Shown piece after piece: positions 27,974-36,090 of a DNA stretch of 64,000 nt. The notes below the pieces were generated by a model. It was given only the letters and a program-made list of their open reading frames with translations. It was not told the DNA's origin and did not search any database. Location of the stretch: NCBI GenBank assembly GCA_963699525.1, contig CAVOUI010000006.1:372001-436000 (forward strand), read 5' to 3'. Numbering within the stretch: position 1 is the first letter of the stretch; every line of letters starts with the position of its first letter. The stretch comes from SG8-41 sp963699525 (lineage in GTDB: Bacteria; Pseudomonadota; Gammaproteobacteria; Burkholderiales; SG8-41). Position numbers and translations under genes: made by a program.

Positions 27974-29177
27974 ATGACGCCGATCGAACAGCAAATCGAG
28001 ACGATCCGGCGCGGCGCGGACGAGTTGCTGGTCGAATCGGAGCTGCGCGAAAAGCTCGCGACGGGCCGGCCGCTGCGCGTGAAGGCGGGATTCGACCCCA
28101 CGGCTCCCGACCTGCATCTCGGGCACACGGTGCTCATCAGCAAGCTGCGCCAGCTTGCAGGATCTGGGCCATCACGTGCTGTTCGTGATCGGCGATTTCA
28201 CCGGCATGATCGGCGACCCCTCGGGCCGGAACGCGACGCGGCCCCCGCTTTCGCGCGACGAAGTGCGGTCGAACGCGAAGACCTACACCGACCAGGTGTT
28301 CAAGATCCTCGACCGGGTTCGCACCGAGGTGGTGTTCAACTCGGCGTGGATGGACCGGATGAGTGCCGCGGACCTGATCCGGCTCGCGGCGAAGCACACG
28401 GTGGCGCGCATGCTCGAACGCGACGATTTCGGGAAGCGTTACCGGGCCCGGCACCCGATCGCGATCCACGAGTTTCTCTATCCGTTGGTCCAGGGATACG
28501 ACTCCGTTGAGCTGAAGAGCGATCTCGAGCTCGGCGGCACCGACCAGAAATTCAACCTCCTGATGGGGCGCGAGGTGCAGAAGGAGCACGGGCAGGCGCC
28601 GCAATGCATCCTTACCCTGCCGCTGCTCGAGGGGACGGACGGCGTCAACAAGATGTCGAAGTCGCTCGGCAACACCATCGGCATCGCCGAGCCGCCTGGC
28701 GAGATCTTCGGCAAGCTGATGTCGATCTCGGACGAGCTGATGTGGCGCTACATCGAGCTGCTGTCGCTGCGGCCGGCCCGCGAGCTCGACGCAAAGAAGC
28801 GGGCGGTGGAGCAGGGCGGCAATCCGCGGGACGTGAAATTCGAGTTTGCCCGGGAGATCGTGGAACGCTTCCACGGCGCGGAAGCCGCCCGGCTCGCGGC
28901 GGAGGGATTCAATGCCCGGTTCCGGGACCACGAGATGCCCGCGGATATTCCCGAGGTCACGGTTCGCCCGGCGGACGGCGCCACGATGGCGATCACGCAG
29001 GTGCTGAAGCAGGCGCAACTTGCGGCGAGCGCCTCGGAGGCCGCGCGGCTGATCCAGCAGGGCGGCATCAAGGTCGATGGCGGCAAGGTGTCCGACAAGG
29101 CGTTGACGCTTGCCGCCGGGCGCACCTATCTCATCCAGGTCGGCCGGCGCAGGTTCGCGCGCGTCACCATCGCTTGA
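27974..29177 (+). CDS. tyrS: Tyrosyl-tRNA synthetase (frameshifted here)
   Basis: Class I aminoacyl-tRNA synthetase for tyrosine. The HIGH-like motif is DLHLGHTVL, the KMSKS motif is NKMSKSLGN, and a C-terminal S4 RNA-binding domain includes AARLIQQGGIKVDGGKVSD. The frame breaks just after ISKLRQL: CAGCTTGCAG should be CAGCTGCAG. Dropping one T near 28154 restores RQLQDLGHHVLFVIGDFTGM and gives 400 residues, a normal TyrS. As with glyS, the extra base is a T in a CTTGC context. An essential gene, so a sequence error is most likely. Confidence 0.94.
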
Positions 29178-29219
29178 AAACAAAACGGGCGCGCGGGACC
29201 TGGGGTCCCGTGCGCCCGT
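29177..29219 (-). terminator. Intrinsic terminator of the repeat-protein gene
   Basis: A 16-bp stem (29185-29200 with 29204-29219, one G-T wobble) with a 3-base loop. Read on the minus strand it is followed by TTTTGTTTTC, so it terminates the gene ending at 29247. It may also slow read-through from tyrS on the plus strand, which lacks a T run. Confidence 0.75.
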
Positions 29220-29246
29220 CGCAGCTGAAGACTCGCGGATTCCGCT

Positions 29247-29531
29247 TTAGGCGATCACCTGCGGGTCCTGCGGATAGGGCTTGTCCTTCTCGCCGTCGTA
29301 ACCGGCGACGAGTTGCGGCTTCTCATCCTTCTTCTCGTCATCTGCGACGAGTTGCGGCTTCTCATCCTTCTTCTCGTCGTCTGCGATGAGCTGCGGCTTT
29401 TCGTCCTTCTTCTCGTCTTCGGCGACGAGTTGGGGCTTCTCGTCCTTCTTCTCGTCGTCAGCGTATGCCGCGAAGTTCGAGAGACCAAACGCGCTGGCCA
29501 GCGCGAGCGCGAGTATTGTCTTGCGATTCAT
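29247..29531 (-). CDS. Secreted protein of four 13-residue charged repeats
   Basis: A 94-residue protein: a signal peptide (MNRKTILALALASAFGLSNF ending AAYA, cut before DDEKK), then four tandem copies of DDEKKDEKPQLVA (the second is EDEKKDEKPQLIA), then GYDGEKDKPYPQDPQVIA. The mature protein is almost wholly Asp, Glu, Lys, Pro and Gln, so it is likely disordered. The repeat is visible in DNA as 39-base units at 29301-29456. It lies downstream of a two-component system, with direct CTTACG repeats upstream, and has its own terminator. I do not recognise the family; metal binding or envelope stress are guesses. Confidence 0.85.
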   Translation of the reverse strand: MNRKTILALALASAFGLSNFAAYADDEKKDEKPQLVAEDEKKDEKPQLIADDEKKDEKPQLVADDEKKDEKPQLVAGYDGEKDKPYPQDPQVIA

Positions 29532-29639
29532 GAAAGTCTCCTGTGTCTGTGAAAGTTTGATCGTTGGCGATCCGCCCAACAACCGTTGGACGGGCGAAGA
29601 ATAGGCCAGCACCGCGCACCGTGCGGATTCTTACGAACA

Positions 29640-29709
29640 TGTAATCGGCGCGTAACGCCGGCGCAAGCTCGATGAAGGAATTGTTTCCGGAACTTACGCT
29701 CAGCTTACG
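29640..29709. promoter_or_regulatory. Direct repeats resembling OmpR-family binding sites
   Basis: Upstream of the repeat-protein gene are CTTACG (29693-29698) and CTTACG (29704-29709), 11 bases apart, and the weaker TGTAAT (29640-29645) with CGTAAC (29651-29656), also 11 apart. Eleven-base spaced hexamers are the usual form of OmpR/PhoB-type operators. A further single CTTACG is at 29630-29635. The adjacent response regulator is the obvious candidate binder. It is an inference from pattern and place. Confidence 0.5.
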
Positions 29710-29773
29710 GAACGGCACTCGATGTTGTTCGGCGCGCCGTGATTGTCTGCTTGCGGCGACAGTGTGCAGGCGA

Positions 29774-31165
29774 TTACCTGCCTGTTACCGGCGCGGGAAA
29801 GTTGACCCTCACGCGAAGCCCGGGATGGTTGTCGGAGAGCTCGATCGAAGCGCCGTGGAGGTCCGCAACGGCCTTCACGAGCGCGAGGCCGAGGCCGCTG
29901 CCCGGCGCGGTTCGGCTCGACTCCAGCCGGTAGAAGCGGCGGAATACGTTTTCCCGCTCGCGCGCGGGGATGCCCGGACCGGTGTCGGCAACGCTCAATA
30001 CCGGCGCACCGTTTTCGAGCGCCAGGGCGACGGTGATCTCCACGCCGGGAGGACAGTGGCGGATCGAATTTTCGATGAGATTGGCCACCATCTGCGTGAG
30101 GAGCTCGCGATCGCCCTGGATCGGCGGTATGGCCGTGCGAACGGTCTTCAGTCGCTGGCCACGATCTTCCGCAACCGGGGCGTACGCTTCCGACAGGGTG
30201 GACAGGATCAGCTCCAGGCTCACGTCGGAAAAAGCCGCGCGGCGGGCTCCGGCCTCGATCTGCGAGATGCGCAGCAGAGCCGAAAATGTCCCCAGGATGG
30301 CGTCCACCTCCGCCAGGGATTGCTCGATGACCGCGTCTCCATCCGGCCCCGTTCTTCCCTGGGCGGCCTCGAGCCGGTGGCGCAGCCGGCTCAACGGCGT
30401 CCGCAGGTCGTGGGCGATGTCGTCGGAAACGCGCTTAAGGCTTTCCATCAGCAACTGGATCCGGTCGAGCATGGCGTTGAGATTCACCGCCAGCTGGTCC
30501 ATCTCGCTGCCCCCGCCGGAGGCGGGCACGCGCTGGGCGAGATCCCCGTCCATGATGGAACGGGTGGTGCGGTTGATCTCCTCGATGCGGCGCAGGAACC
30601 CGATGCCGAGCGCCGCGCCTCCCGCCGCGGCGAGCAGCGCAGTGATCGCAATGCCCCAGGCAAAAGCCCGCACGATCGCTTCCCGCGCCTTCACTGCCCG
30701 GTAACGGCTCTCGCCCACCAGCAGAAACCCGCCGTTCCGCAGCGCGCGCCCCCGGGCCACCACGGGGTACGCATCGGCCGGGTCGTCGGGTTTCGAGGCC
30801 GGGCCCTCCAGCAGGGATGACACAGGGAGCACTCTTTCGCCCTCCACGGGCTTCATCGGCGGCAGATTGCCGGCGATGCGCTTTCCAGCCGCGTCCTGAA
30901 GGAGGTAGTAGCGCCGCGGTGGCCGCAATTCCGCCACGCGCCGCTCGATCGCGCGCACTAGGGGATCGAGTCCCCGGGTGCGGTAGAGCTCGACGAGCAC
31001 CTCCGTCTCGCGCTCGACGGAATCGCTCAACTGCTCGTCGAGCGCGGCGAGCGCGATCCAGTAGACGACCGGGAACAGCATCGCCACCGACGCCCCGAAA
31101 ACGGCGGCGTACCACGCGAGAAGCCGGAAACCCGTGCTGCGTAGAAAATTACTAAGGGACGCCAA
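29774..31165 (-). CDS. Two-component sensor histidine kinase
   Basis: A 463-residue membrane sensor kinase. Two membrane segments (~13-38 and ~165-188) flank a periplasmic region of about 125 residues; then HAMP (~190-240), and the HisKA and ATPase domains. Boxes: H-box SDDIAHDLRTPLSRLRHRLE, N-box NLIENSIRHC, G1 VADTGPGIP, F-box VFRRFYRLE and G2 GSGLGLALVKAV. The signal is unknown. It overlaps the response regulator gene by 14 bases and is translated after it. The repeat-protein gene lies 243 bases downstream with its own probable control region. Confidence 0.92.
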   Translation of the reverse strand: MASLSNFLRSTGFRLLAWYAAVFGASVAMLFPVVYWIALAALDEQLSDSVERETEVLVELYRTRGLDPLVRAIERRVAELRPPRRYYLLQDAAGKRIAGNLPPMKPVEGERVLPVSSLLEGPASKPDDPADAYPVVARGRALRNGGFLLVGESRYRAVKAREAIVRAFAWGIAITALLAAAGGAALGIGFLRRIEEINRTTRSIMDGDLAQRVPASGGGSEMDQLAVNLNAMLDRIQLLMESLKRVSDDIAHDLRTPLSRLRHRLEAAQGRTGPDGDAVIEQSLAEVDAILGTFSALLRISQIEAGARRAAFSDVSLELILSTLSEAYAPVAEDRGQRLKTVRTAIPPIQGDRELLTQMVANLIENSIRHCPPGVEITVALALENGAPVLSVADTGPGIPARERENVFRRFYRLESSRTAPGSGLGLALVKAVADLHGASIELSDNHPGLRVRVNFPAPVTGR

Positions 31166-31826
31166 GGGAATATCCGGAGCCCCGCACCGTGTGGATCAGC
31201 TCCTCGCCGAATTCCCGGTCCACCTTGGCGCGCAACCGGCTGATGTGCGTCTCGACGACGCTCGTGCGCGGGTCGAAGTGGAACTCCCAGACGTTTTCCA
31301 GCAGCATGGTCCGCGTCACCACCTGCCCGGTGTGGCGCATCAGGTATTCGAGCAGCCGGAATTCCTGCGGCTGCAGCTCGATGCGCTTGCCGTCCCGTGT
31401 CACCGTGCGCTTCAACCGGTCGAGTTCGAGGTTTCCGACGCGCAGCACCGTCGTTTCGTCCGCCATCGGAGGGCGGCGCGCGAGCGCATTGATCCGGGCC
31501 AGCAGCTCGGCGAATGCGAACGGCTTGGTGAGGTAGTCGTCGGCGCCGGCCTCGAGCCCCTCGACGCGGTCGTTCACTCCGCCGAGCGTCGTGAGCAGGA
31601 GCACGGGCGCCTTGGTGCCCGCGGCACGGGTCGTCCTGACGATGGCGACACCGTCGAGGTCGGGCAGCATGCGGTCTATGACCATGACGTCGTAGCCGCC
31701 GGTAGAGGCGAGGAGAAGCCCGTCGCGGCCGTTCGCCGAGTGGTCCACCACGTGCCCGTGCTCGCGCAGGCCGTTCGCGACAAACGCCGACACGTGCGGA
31801 TCGTCTTCAATCAGCAGGATCTTCAC
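31152..31826 (-). CDS. OmpR-family response regulator
   Basis: A 224-residue regulator from the GTG at 31826 (KILLIEDDPHVSAFVANGLR). The receiver domain has the acidic pair EDD, the phosphoacceptor Asp in YDVMVIDRMLPDLDG, and Lys in YLTKPFAF. The C-terminal winged helix has PQEFRLLEYLMRHTGQVVTR and TSVVETHISRLRAKVD. A longer frame starts at 31910 but its extra residues look non-homologous. It partners the overlapping histidine kinase. Confidence 0.93.
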   Translation of the reverse strand: MKILLIEDDPHVSAFVANGLREHGHVVDHSANGRDGLLLASTGGYDVMVIDRMLPDLDGVAIVRTTRAAGTKAPVLLLTTLGGVNDRVEGLEAGADDYLTKPFAFAELLARINALARRPPMADETTVLRVGNLELDRLKRTVTRDGKRIELQPQEFRLLEYLMRHTGQVVTRTMLLENVWEFHFDPRTSVVETHISRLRAKVDREFGEELIHTVRGSGYSLGVP

Positions 31827-31947
31827 TGGCAGGCCCGCTATTGCGATGCTGTGGACGAAGGCGAAAGATAGCGCAGCAGCGCCTGCCTCACAAGAAAGCT
31901 TCCGTCCCAACAGCCCGTTGCTTACCGAACCGTAAACTCCGGCGGTT

Positions 31948-32910
31948 CTACCACCGGCCGGATGCGCCGCCGCCTCCGGAACTGCCTCCGCCGCCGGAGA
32001 ATCCGCCGCCGCCCGAGCCCCACGAGCCGCCGCCGGAGCTCCAGCCGCCGCCTCGGCCCACGGTGAAGCCGCCGATCGTCGCGTGGCCCTTCTTCTTCAG
32101 GTCCTCCATCGCCTTGCGGTACGCCTCCGTGCGCGACACGAGGAGCTTGGCGATCGGAAAGCCGATGAGATAGGCGATCAAGATGTAGAACGTGACACCG
32201 CTGCCGAAGATCATGACCGGAAACATCGCCCAGAACGGGATCAGGAAGAAATAGAGGAACCATCCCATGCCGGGCGTGACGATGCCGAGAAACGTGAACA
32301 GCCCGATGATCCCGAAGATGAACGCGCCCGTGAGAATCTTCTCGTGCAGGGGCATGCTCGGCGGCTTGAAGAACTCGGACTGCCGCGCCTGGCCCTGCGG
32401 GCGGCTATCGGCACCAGCGGCCGCCGTCCGGCCCTCCAGCTGCGCGAGGACGGCGGCCACGCCCTGGGCGATGCCGCCGTCGTAGTCGCCCTGCCGGAAG
32501 CGCGGCGTCATCACGTCGCGGATGATGCGGCTCGCGGCGGCGTCGGTGAGCGTTCCCTCCAGGCCGTAGCCCACCTCGATGCGCATGCGGCGGTCCTGCG
32601 GGACGACCACGATCAGCACGCCGTTGTCCTTTCCCTTGCGGCCGAGCTTCCACTGCTCGAACACGCGCACGGCGTACTCCTCGACGCTCTCGCCGTGGAT
32701 CGTCGGCACAGTGAGCACCGCGACCTGGTTGGTGGTCTTCTGCTCGTGCGCGCGCAGCAGCTCCGCGAGCCGGCGCCGCGTGTCCGCCTTGATAATCTCC
32801 GCATGGTCTACCACGTAGCCGCTCAGGTACGGCACGTCGGCGCGCTGGGCGTGAGCGGCCAAGGGGAGCGCGAAGAGCGCCGCGGCGATCCAGCACGATG
32901 CGCGCGTCAT
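31948..32910 (-). CDS. TPM-domain membrane protein with Gly/Ser-rich tail
   Basis: A 320-residue protein: signal peptide (ASCWIAAALFALPLAAHA), TPM domain (~25-150: VPYLSGYVVDHAEIIKADTR, KDNGVLIVVVPQDRRMRIEVG, DYDGGIAQGVAAVL), two or three membrane segments (~180-250) and a C-terminal stretch nearly all Gly and Ser (GGGWSSGGGSWGSGGGGFSG). This matches YgcG-like proteins, usually found with LemA. The TPM domain is periplasmic and has been called a phosphatase in some species. It overlaps the downstream-facing partner gene at 32907 in an ATGA arrangement. Confidence 0.88.
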   Translation of the reverse strand: MTRASCWIAAALFALPLAAHAQRADVPYLSGYVVDHAEIIKADTRRRLAELLRAHEQKTTNQVAVLTVPTIHGESVEEYAVRVFEQWKLGRKGKDNGVLIVVVPQDRRMRIEVGYGLEGTLTDAAASRIIRDVMTPRFRQGDYDGGIAQGVAAVLAQLEGRTAAAGADSRPQGQARQSEFFKPPSMPLHEKILTGAFIFGIIGLFTFLGIVTPGMGWFLYFFLIPFWAMFPVMIFGSGVTFYILIAYLIGFPIAKLLVSRTEAYRKAMEDLKKKGHATIGGFTVGRGGGWSSGGGSWGSGGGGFSGGGGSSGGGGASGRW

Positions 32911-33560
32911 GACGGACCCCGCTGCTGGATCAGCGTCTCGGACACCTCGTCCGGCTCTCCCGGGCGCGCCCGGAAGCCGGCTGCGGCGAGCACCTCTTCC
33001 AGCCGGCCGAGGCCGTCGAGCAAAGCGTCCTTTATCTGTCCGCGTTCGAGGACGGCCGTCACGGCGCCGACGACGGTGTCGAGCGCGGCCGGGCCGAGCC
33101 GGTCGCGGATGCCGCGGTCCGCTAGGGCCACGACTTCGTGCTCGAACAGGCAGACGAGCAGAAGGATGCCGTCGCGCCGGGGCGTGCGCTGCAGCCCAAG
33201 CTCCAGGAACAGCGCTTGCGCGTACTGCAGCGCTTCCGCGTGCCCGCGAGCCCGGGACAGGAAAAGCCGCGCGAGCGGATGGATCCACACCGTGGCGAGC
33301 GCGGCGGCGGCGCCGCTCGCAAGCGCCGCCACCGCGGTCTCCAGGATTGCTTCGGCCGCTTCCCAGCCCGGCGCGACGAGCGCCGCGGCCGCTGCCGCAA
33401 GCAGGGCGAGGGAGGCGCCCAGCGCAAACGCTTTCCAGGGGATCTCGGGATAGGAGTCCGCGCGCGCGATGATCGCGGCGACGGCTTCGACGCCGGTCGA
33501 GCGCTCGAGGCGGGCTACGCGTTCCTTGACGGTGGTTTCCGCCGCCGCATCCAGAAACAC
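32907..33560 (-). CDS. Second TPM-domain membrane protein
   Basis: A 217-residue protein with two membrane segments (~44-67 and ~75-95) and a C-terminal TPM-like domain (RDGILLLVCLFEHEVVALAD, RDRLGPAALDTVVGAVTAVL). Proteins of this kind accompany YgcG-like TPM proteins, and the ATGA overlap shows they are translated together. A lemA gene, often third in such operons, is not here; msrA lies upstream instead. Confidence 0.82.
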   Translation of the reverse strand: MFLDAAAETTVKERVARLERSTGVEAVAAIIARADSYPEIPWKAFALGASLALLAAAAAALVAPGWEAAEAILETAVAALASGAAAALATVWIHPLARLFLSRARGHAEALQYAQALFLELGLQRTPRRDGILLLVCLFEHEVVALADRGIRDRLGPAALDTVVGAVTAVLERGQIKDALLDGLGRLEEVLAAAGFRARPGEPDEVSETLIQQRGPS

Positions 33561-33584
33561 GCCGCCTCCCGGCTCAACGCCCGC

Positions 33585-34208
33585 TCAACCCCACAGCTGC
33601 TTCAGCCGGGCAGCGCGGCCGCATCCGCTCTTGTAGAACTTGTAGCGCGCCGGGTTCTTCAGGTAATAGTTCTGGTGATAGTCCTCGGCGGGATAGAACT
33701 GAGCCGCTTTCGTGATCTCGGTGACGATCTCGCCCTTGAACGGCTTGCTCTTCGCGAGCGCGGCCCGCGAGGCTTCGGCAAGCCGCTTCTGCTCGTCGTC
33801 GTGGTAGAAGATGCCGCTGCGGTACTGGGAGCCGTAATCGCAGAACTGCGCGTCCTTCTGGGTGGGATCGATATTGCGCCAGAACACCTCGAGCAGCCTC
33901 GCGTAGGTTACCTTCGAGGGGTCGTACTCGACCTGCACCGCTTCGGCATGGCCGGTTCGGCCCGAGGAGACCTGCTCGTAGGTCGGGTTCTTGACTTGTC
34001 CGCCCGTGTAGCCCGACGTCGTTGCGATCACGCCGGGCACCGCGTCGAACGCTTCCTCCATGCACCAGAAGCAGCCGCCGGCGAAGGTCGCCTTGGCGGT
34101 TGCGGGCTTGGTCTTGGCTCCAGGCAGCGCCTGCGACCAGGCCCAGCCGGGTATGGCAAGGGCGAATGCAGCGCTCCACAGCAGCAGTAGCAGCTTCTTG
34201 GTCTTCAT
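33585..34208 (-). CDS. msrA: Peptide-methionine (S)-S-oxide reductase, exported
   Basis: MsrA repairs S-form methionine sulfoxide. This copy is 207 residues with a signal peptide (KLLLLLWSAAFALAIPGWAW), so it should act in the periplasm. The active site is AGGCFWCMEEAFDAVPGV, followed by GYTGGQVKNPTYEQVSSGRTGHAEAVQ, and FCDYGSQYRSGIFYHDDEQ; a Cys near the C-terminus (KSGCGRAARLKQLWG) could be the resolving Cys. It overlaps the upstream HTH regulator gene by 4 bases. Other MsrA paralogue at 36091. Confidence 0.94.
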   Translation of the reverse strand: MKTKKLLLLLWSAAFALAIPGWAWSQALPGAKTKPATAKATFAGGCFWCMEEAFDAVPGVIATTSGYTGGQVKNPTYEQVSSGRTGHAEAVQVEYDPSKVTYARLLEVFWRNIDPTQKDAQFCDYGSQYRSGIFYHDDEQKRLAEASRAALAKSKPFKGEIVTEITKAAQFYPAEDYHQNYYLKNPARYKFYKSGCGRAARLKQLWG

Positions 34209-34969
34209 GATCGAACTCCTGTCGGGTTGGCGATTTTCCTGCGCCTCAATTCGGCGAACGCCGCGAGCTCCCAGTGCCGGATGGCGACCAGCAGGCTCAT
34301 GGCCGAGCGCTCGCTCAGCGGCAGCCGGGCGTCCTCGCTGTGCAGCTCCGAGAATTCGCGGGCGGCGCGCTTCAGGCGCGTCACCATCGCCGCGCTCGAA
34401 TTGCGGGAGAGCATGCCGTTCACCACCACCATGAACTCGTCGGCGCGGTCGAATCGAGATCGAAAGTACTCGGTGTGGGCCTGCTGGTTGAAGAAGCGCT
34501 GGATCGGGCCATCCGGCAACCAGGAAAAGGTCCGCGACACCAGCAGCTTTATACGGTTGTTGGGCTGCAACTGGATGAACCCCAGCCGGTCGAGGCGGGC
34601 GAGGAGCTGGATGCATTCCGCCTTGGAGATGTCGTAGATGGATACGATCTGATCGAACCCGACGTGGTTCAGCACGCACACCGCCACCAGGAAGAGCTTC
34701 CGGTTCGCGACGATTTCCCGCTCCTGCTCGGGGGTGAGCTGGGAAATCTGGCTCTCCTCCTGGTAGAGCGCGCGGGCGACGTCCGAGAACTCGCTGCCCG
34801 CGACCTGGCAGACCTGGTCGAGGCGCTTGAGGTTGAAGTCCCTCCTCGAGAACATGCGCTTGACGCTCGCCTCGCTCAATCCCAGCTTGCGCGCCACCTG
34901 CGCATAGGTGATGCCGCGCGCCTTCAACTCGCGCTTCAGCACGTCCACCAGTCCGGTGCTTGTCGCCAT
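34205..34969 (-). CDS. XRE-type helix-turn-helix regulator
   Basis: A 254-residue protein with an N-terminal HTH (VLKRELKARGITYAQVARKL, SEASVKRMFSRRDFNLKRLD) of the XRE type, and a long C-terminal region with no family I can name (VCVLNHVGFDQIVSIYDISK, RIKLLVSRTFSWLPDG). It overlaps msrA by 4 bases and is probably its regulator. The larger C-terminal domain may sense a signal. The ATG at 34969 is chosen because the HTH begins 10 residues in; an upstream frame extends to 35137 without recognisable sequence. Confidence 0.85.
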   Translation of the reverse strand: MATSTGLVDVLKRELKARGITYAQVARKLGLSEASVKRMFSRRDFNLKRLDQVCQVAGSEFSDVARALYQEESQISQLTPEQEREIVANRKLFLVAVCVLNHVGFDQIVSIYDISKAECIQLLARLDRLGFIQLQPNNRIKLLVSRTFSWLPDGPIQRFFNQQAHTEYFRSRFDRADEFMVVVNGMLSRNSSAAMVTRLKRAAREFSELHSEDARLPLSERSAMSLLVAIRHWELAAFAELRRRKIANPTGVRS

Positions 34970-35127
34970 GGGCTCGCGCTCACGGGTTTCCAACACGGTA
35001 TCACTGCATGATACCGGCAGTCTCGTAAGTAGCAACGTCGCTCCCGGCGCTTGCCGCGGTGTTGCGTCGCACCAATACTGATTTCGCACGCAGGCCCCGC
35101 CTGCGGCAAACCGGGAGGGAGGACACC

Positions 35128-35967
35128 ATGCAGGCAATCGCCATCAGAACACCGCAACGTGAACGCAGCGAGCAGGCACGGGCGCGAGCTATGGTCCGCT
35201 TCAACGGGCTGCTGTTCCACAGTCTCGCCGCCGCCTCTTTTCTGGAGACGGCCGTGCCGCTGCACGTCAATCGCCTGGGGCGGGTGTTTGCCGCGCGCCC
35301 CGATGCCGGGTTGTGGCTGGAGCAGGTCTGGTGGCCGCAGCGCGCGGCGCTCGCGCGCCGGTTGCGCGACTACCTCGCGGCGACCTGGCCCGAGTTCGAC
35401 TGGAATGCTGCGTACCAGGAGTTCCACGAATCCTACCGGCGCCCGCGTCCGGGGCCGGAGGAGCGCGGGGCGTGTGCCGCGCTCGATGCGCTTCACCTGT
35501 GCGTGGCAGCGGCCCAGGCCGCAGTCCTCTATCGCGCGCTCGCCCGCTGCGCGGACGAGCCGGCGCTGCGCGCGCTGGTGCGAGAGGCGGCATGCGAACA
35601 CGCCGGCTACTTTGAATTCTTCCGCGCGCTGTTCGAGCGCTGCAAGCGCGAGGATCGGGTGGGCCTGGTTGCGAGCTGGCGCGCACTGCGCACAGCCTGT
35701 CGCTCTGCGCGCGATTTCGATGCGCGCGCGGCGTTCGAGCCGCTCGGGCGTCATTGGGACGGCGCGCCGACGGTTCCCGCGCTCGAATACAGTGAGTTCC
35801 GCGCACGCATGGTGCCGCTCATCGAGCGCCACGCCGGCCTGGGGCGCACCGAGCGCCTGCTGTTCCGGCCGTGGCTCGAGCGCGGGGATCCCGTGCCCGC
35901 GCCGCAAGTTGCCGAGAAGCGCCCGGAGCGACGGCTGCCGCTTGCGCCGCAGCTGGTCGCTGTCTAG
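35128..35967 (+). CDS. Unrecognised helical protein, possible ferritin-like fold
   Basis: A 279-residue soluble protein, MQAIAIRTPQRERSEQARAR, with a good ribosome-binding site (GGGAGGA, 6 bases before the ATG). It is alpha-helical, rich in Ala, Arg, Trp and Cys, and holds Glu/His patterns (FLETAVPLH, EFDWNAAYQEFHESY, REAACEHAGYFEFFRALFE) that recall di-iron helical bundles. I could not name a family. It is divergent from the regulator at 34205-34969 with about 160 bases between, so that HTH protein might control it. A REP-like hairpin lies 4 bases after the stop. Confidence 0.6.
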   Translation: MQAIAIRTPQRERSEQARARAMVRFNGLLFHSLAAASFLETAVPLHVNRLGRVFAARPDAGLWLEQVWWPQRAALARRLRDYLAATWPEFDWNAAYQEFHESYRRPRPGPEERGACAALDALHLCVAAAQAAVLYRALARCADEPALRALVREAACEHAGYFEFFRALFERCKREDRVGLVASWRALRTACRSARDFDARAAFEPLGRHWDGAPTVPALEYSEFRARMVPLIERHAGLGRTERLLFRPWLERGDPVPAPQVAEKRPERRLPLAPQLVAV

Positions 35968-35970
35968 CGG

Positions 35971-36032
35971 AAATGGGGACGCACACAATTTTCGAGCAGA
36001 ACGGCGGCCGAAAATTGTGTGCGTTCCCATTT
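35971..36032. repeat. REP-like inverted repeat, 24-bp arms
   Basis: Left arm 35971-35994 starts AAATGGGGACGCACACAA; right arm 36009-36032 ends TGTGTGCGTTCCCATTT. The arms pair over 24 bases with one mismatch (GGGGA versus GGGAA), around a 14-base loop. The same logic as the element at 13686-13753, but a different sequence, so probably a second REP family. It lies directly between the unrecognised gene and msrA. Confidence 0.8.
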
Positions 36033-36090
36033 GAATCCGCTACACTGCCCGCTCCGTAACAGGGACGCCGGGTCCACTGGAGCGATCCAC

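Noticed and set aside
29301..29456. 39-base tandem units considered as a CRISPR array
   Set aside because: Units are directly contiguous with no spacers, stay in frame, and code a signal-peptide protein; no cas genes nearby.
34205..35137. Longer start for the HTH regulator (from 35137)
   Set aside because: The extra 56 residues have no HTH or family features and cover the divergent promoter region of the gene at 35128.
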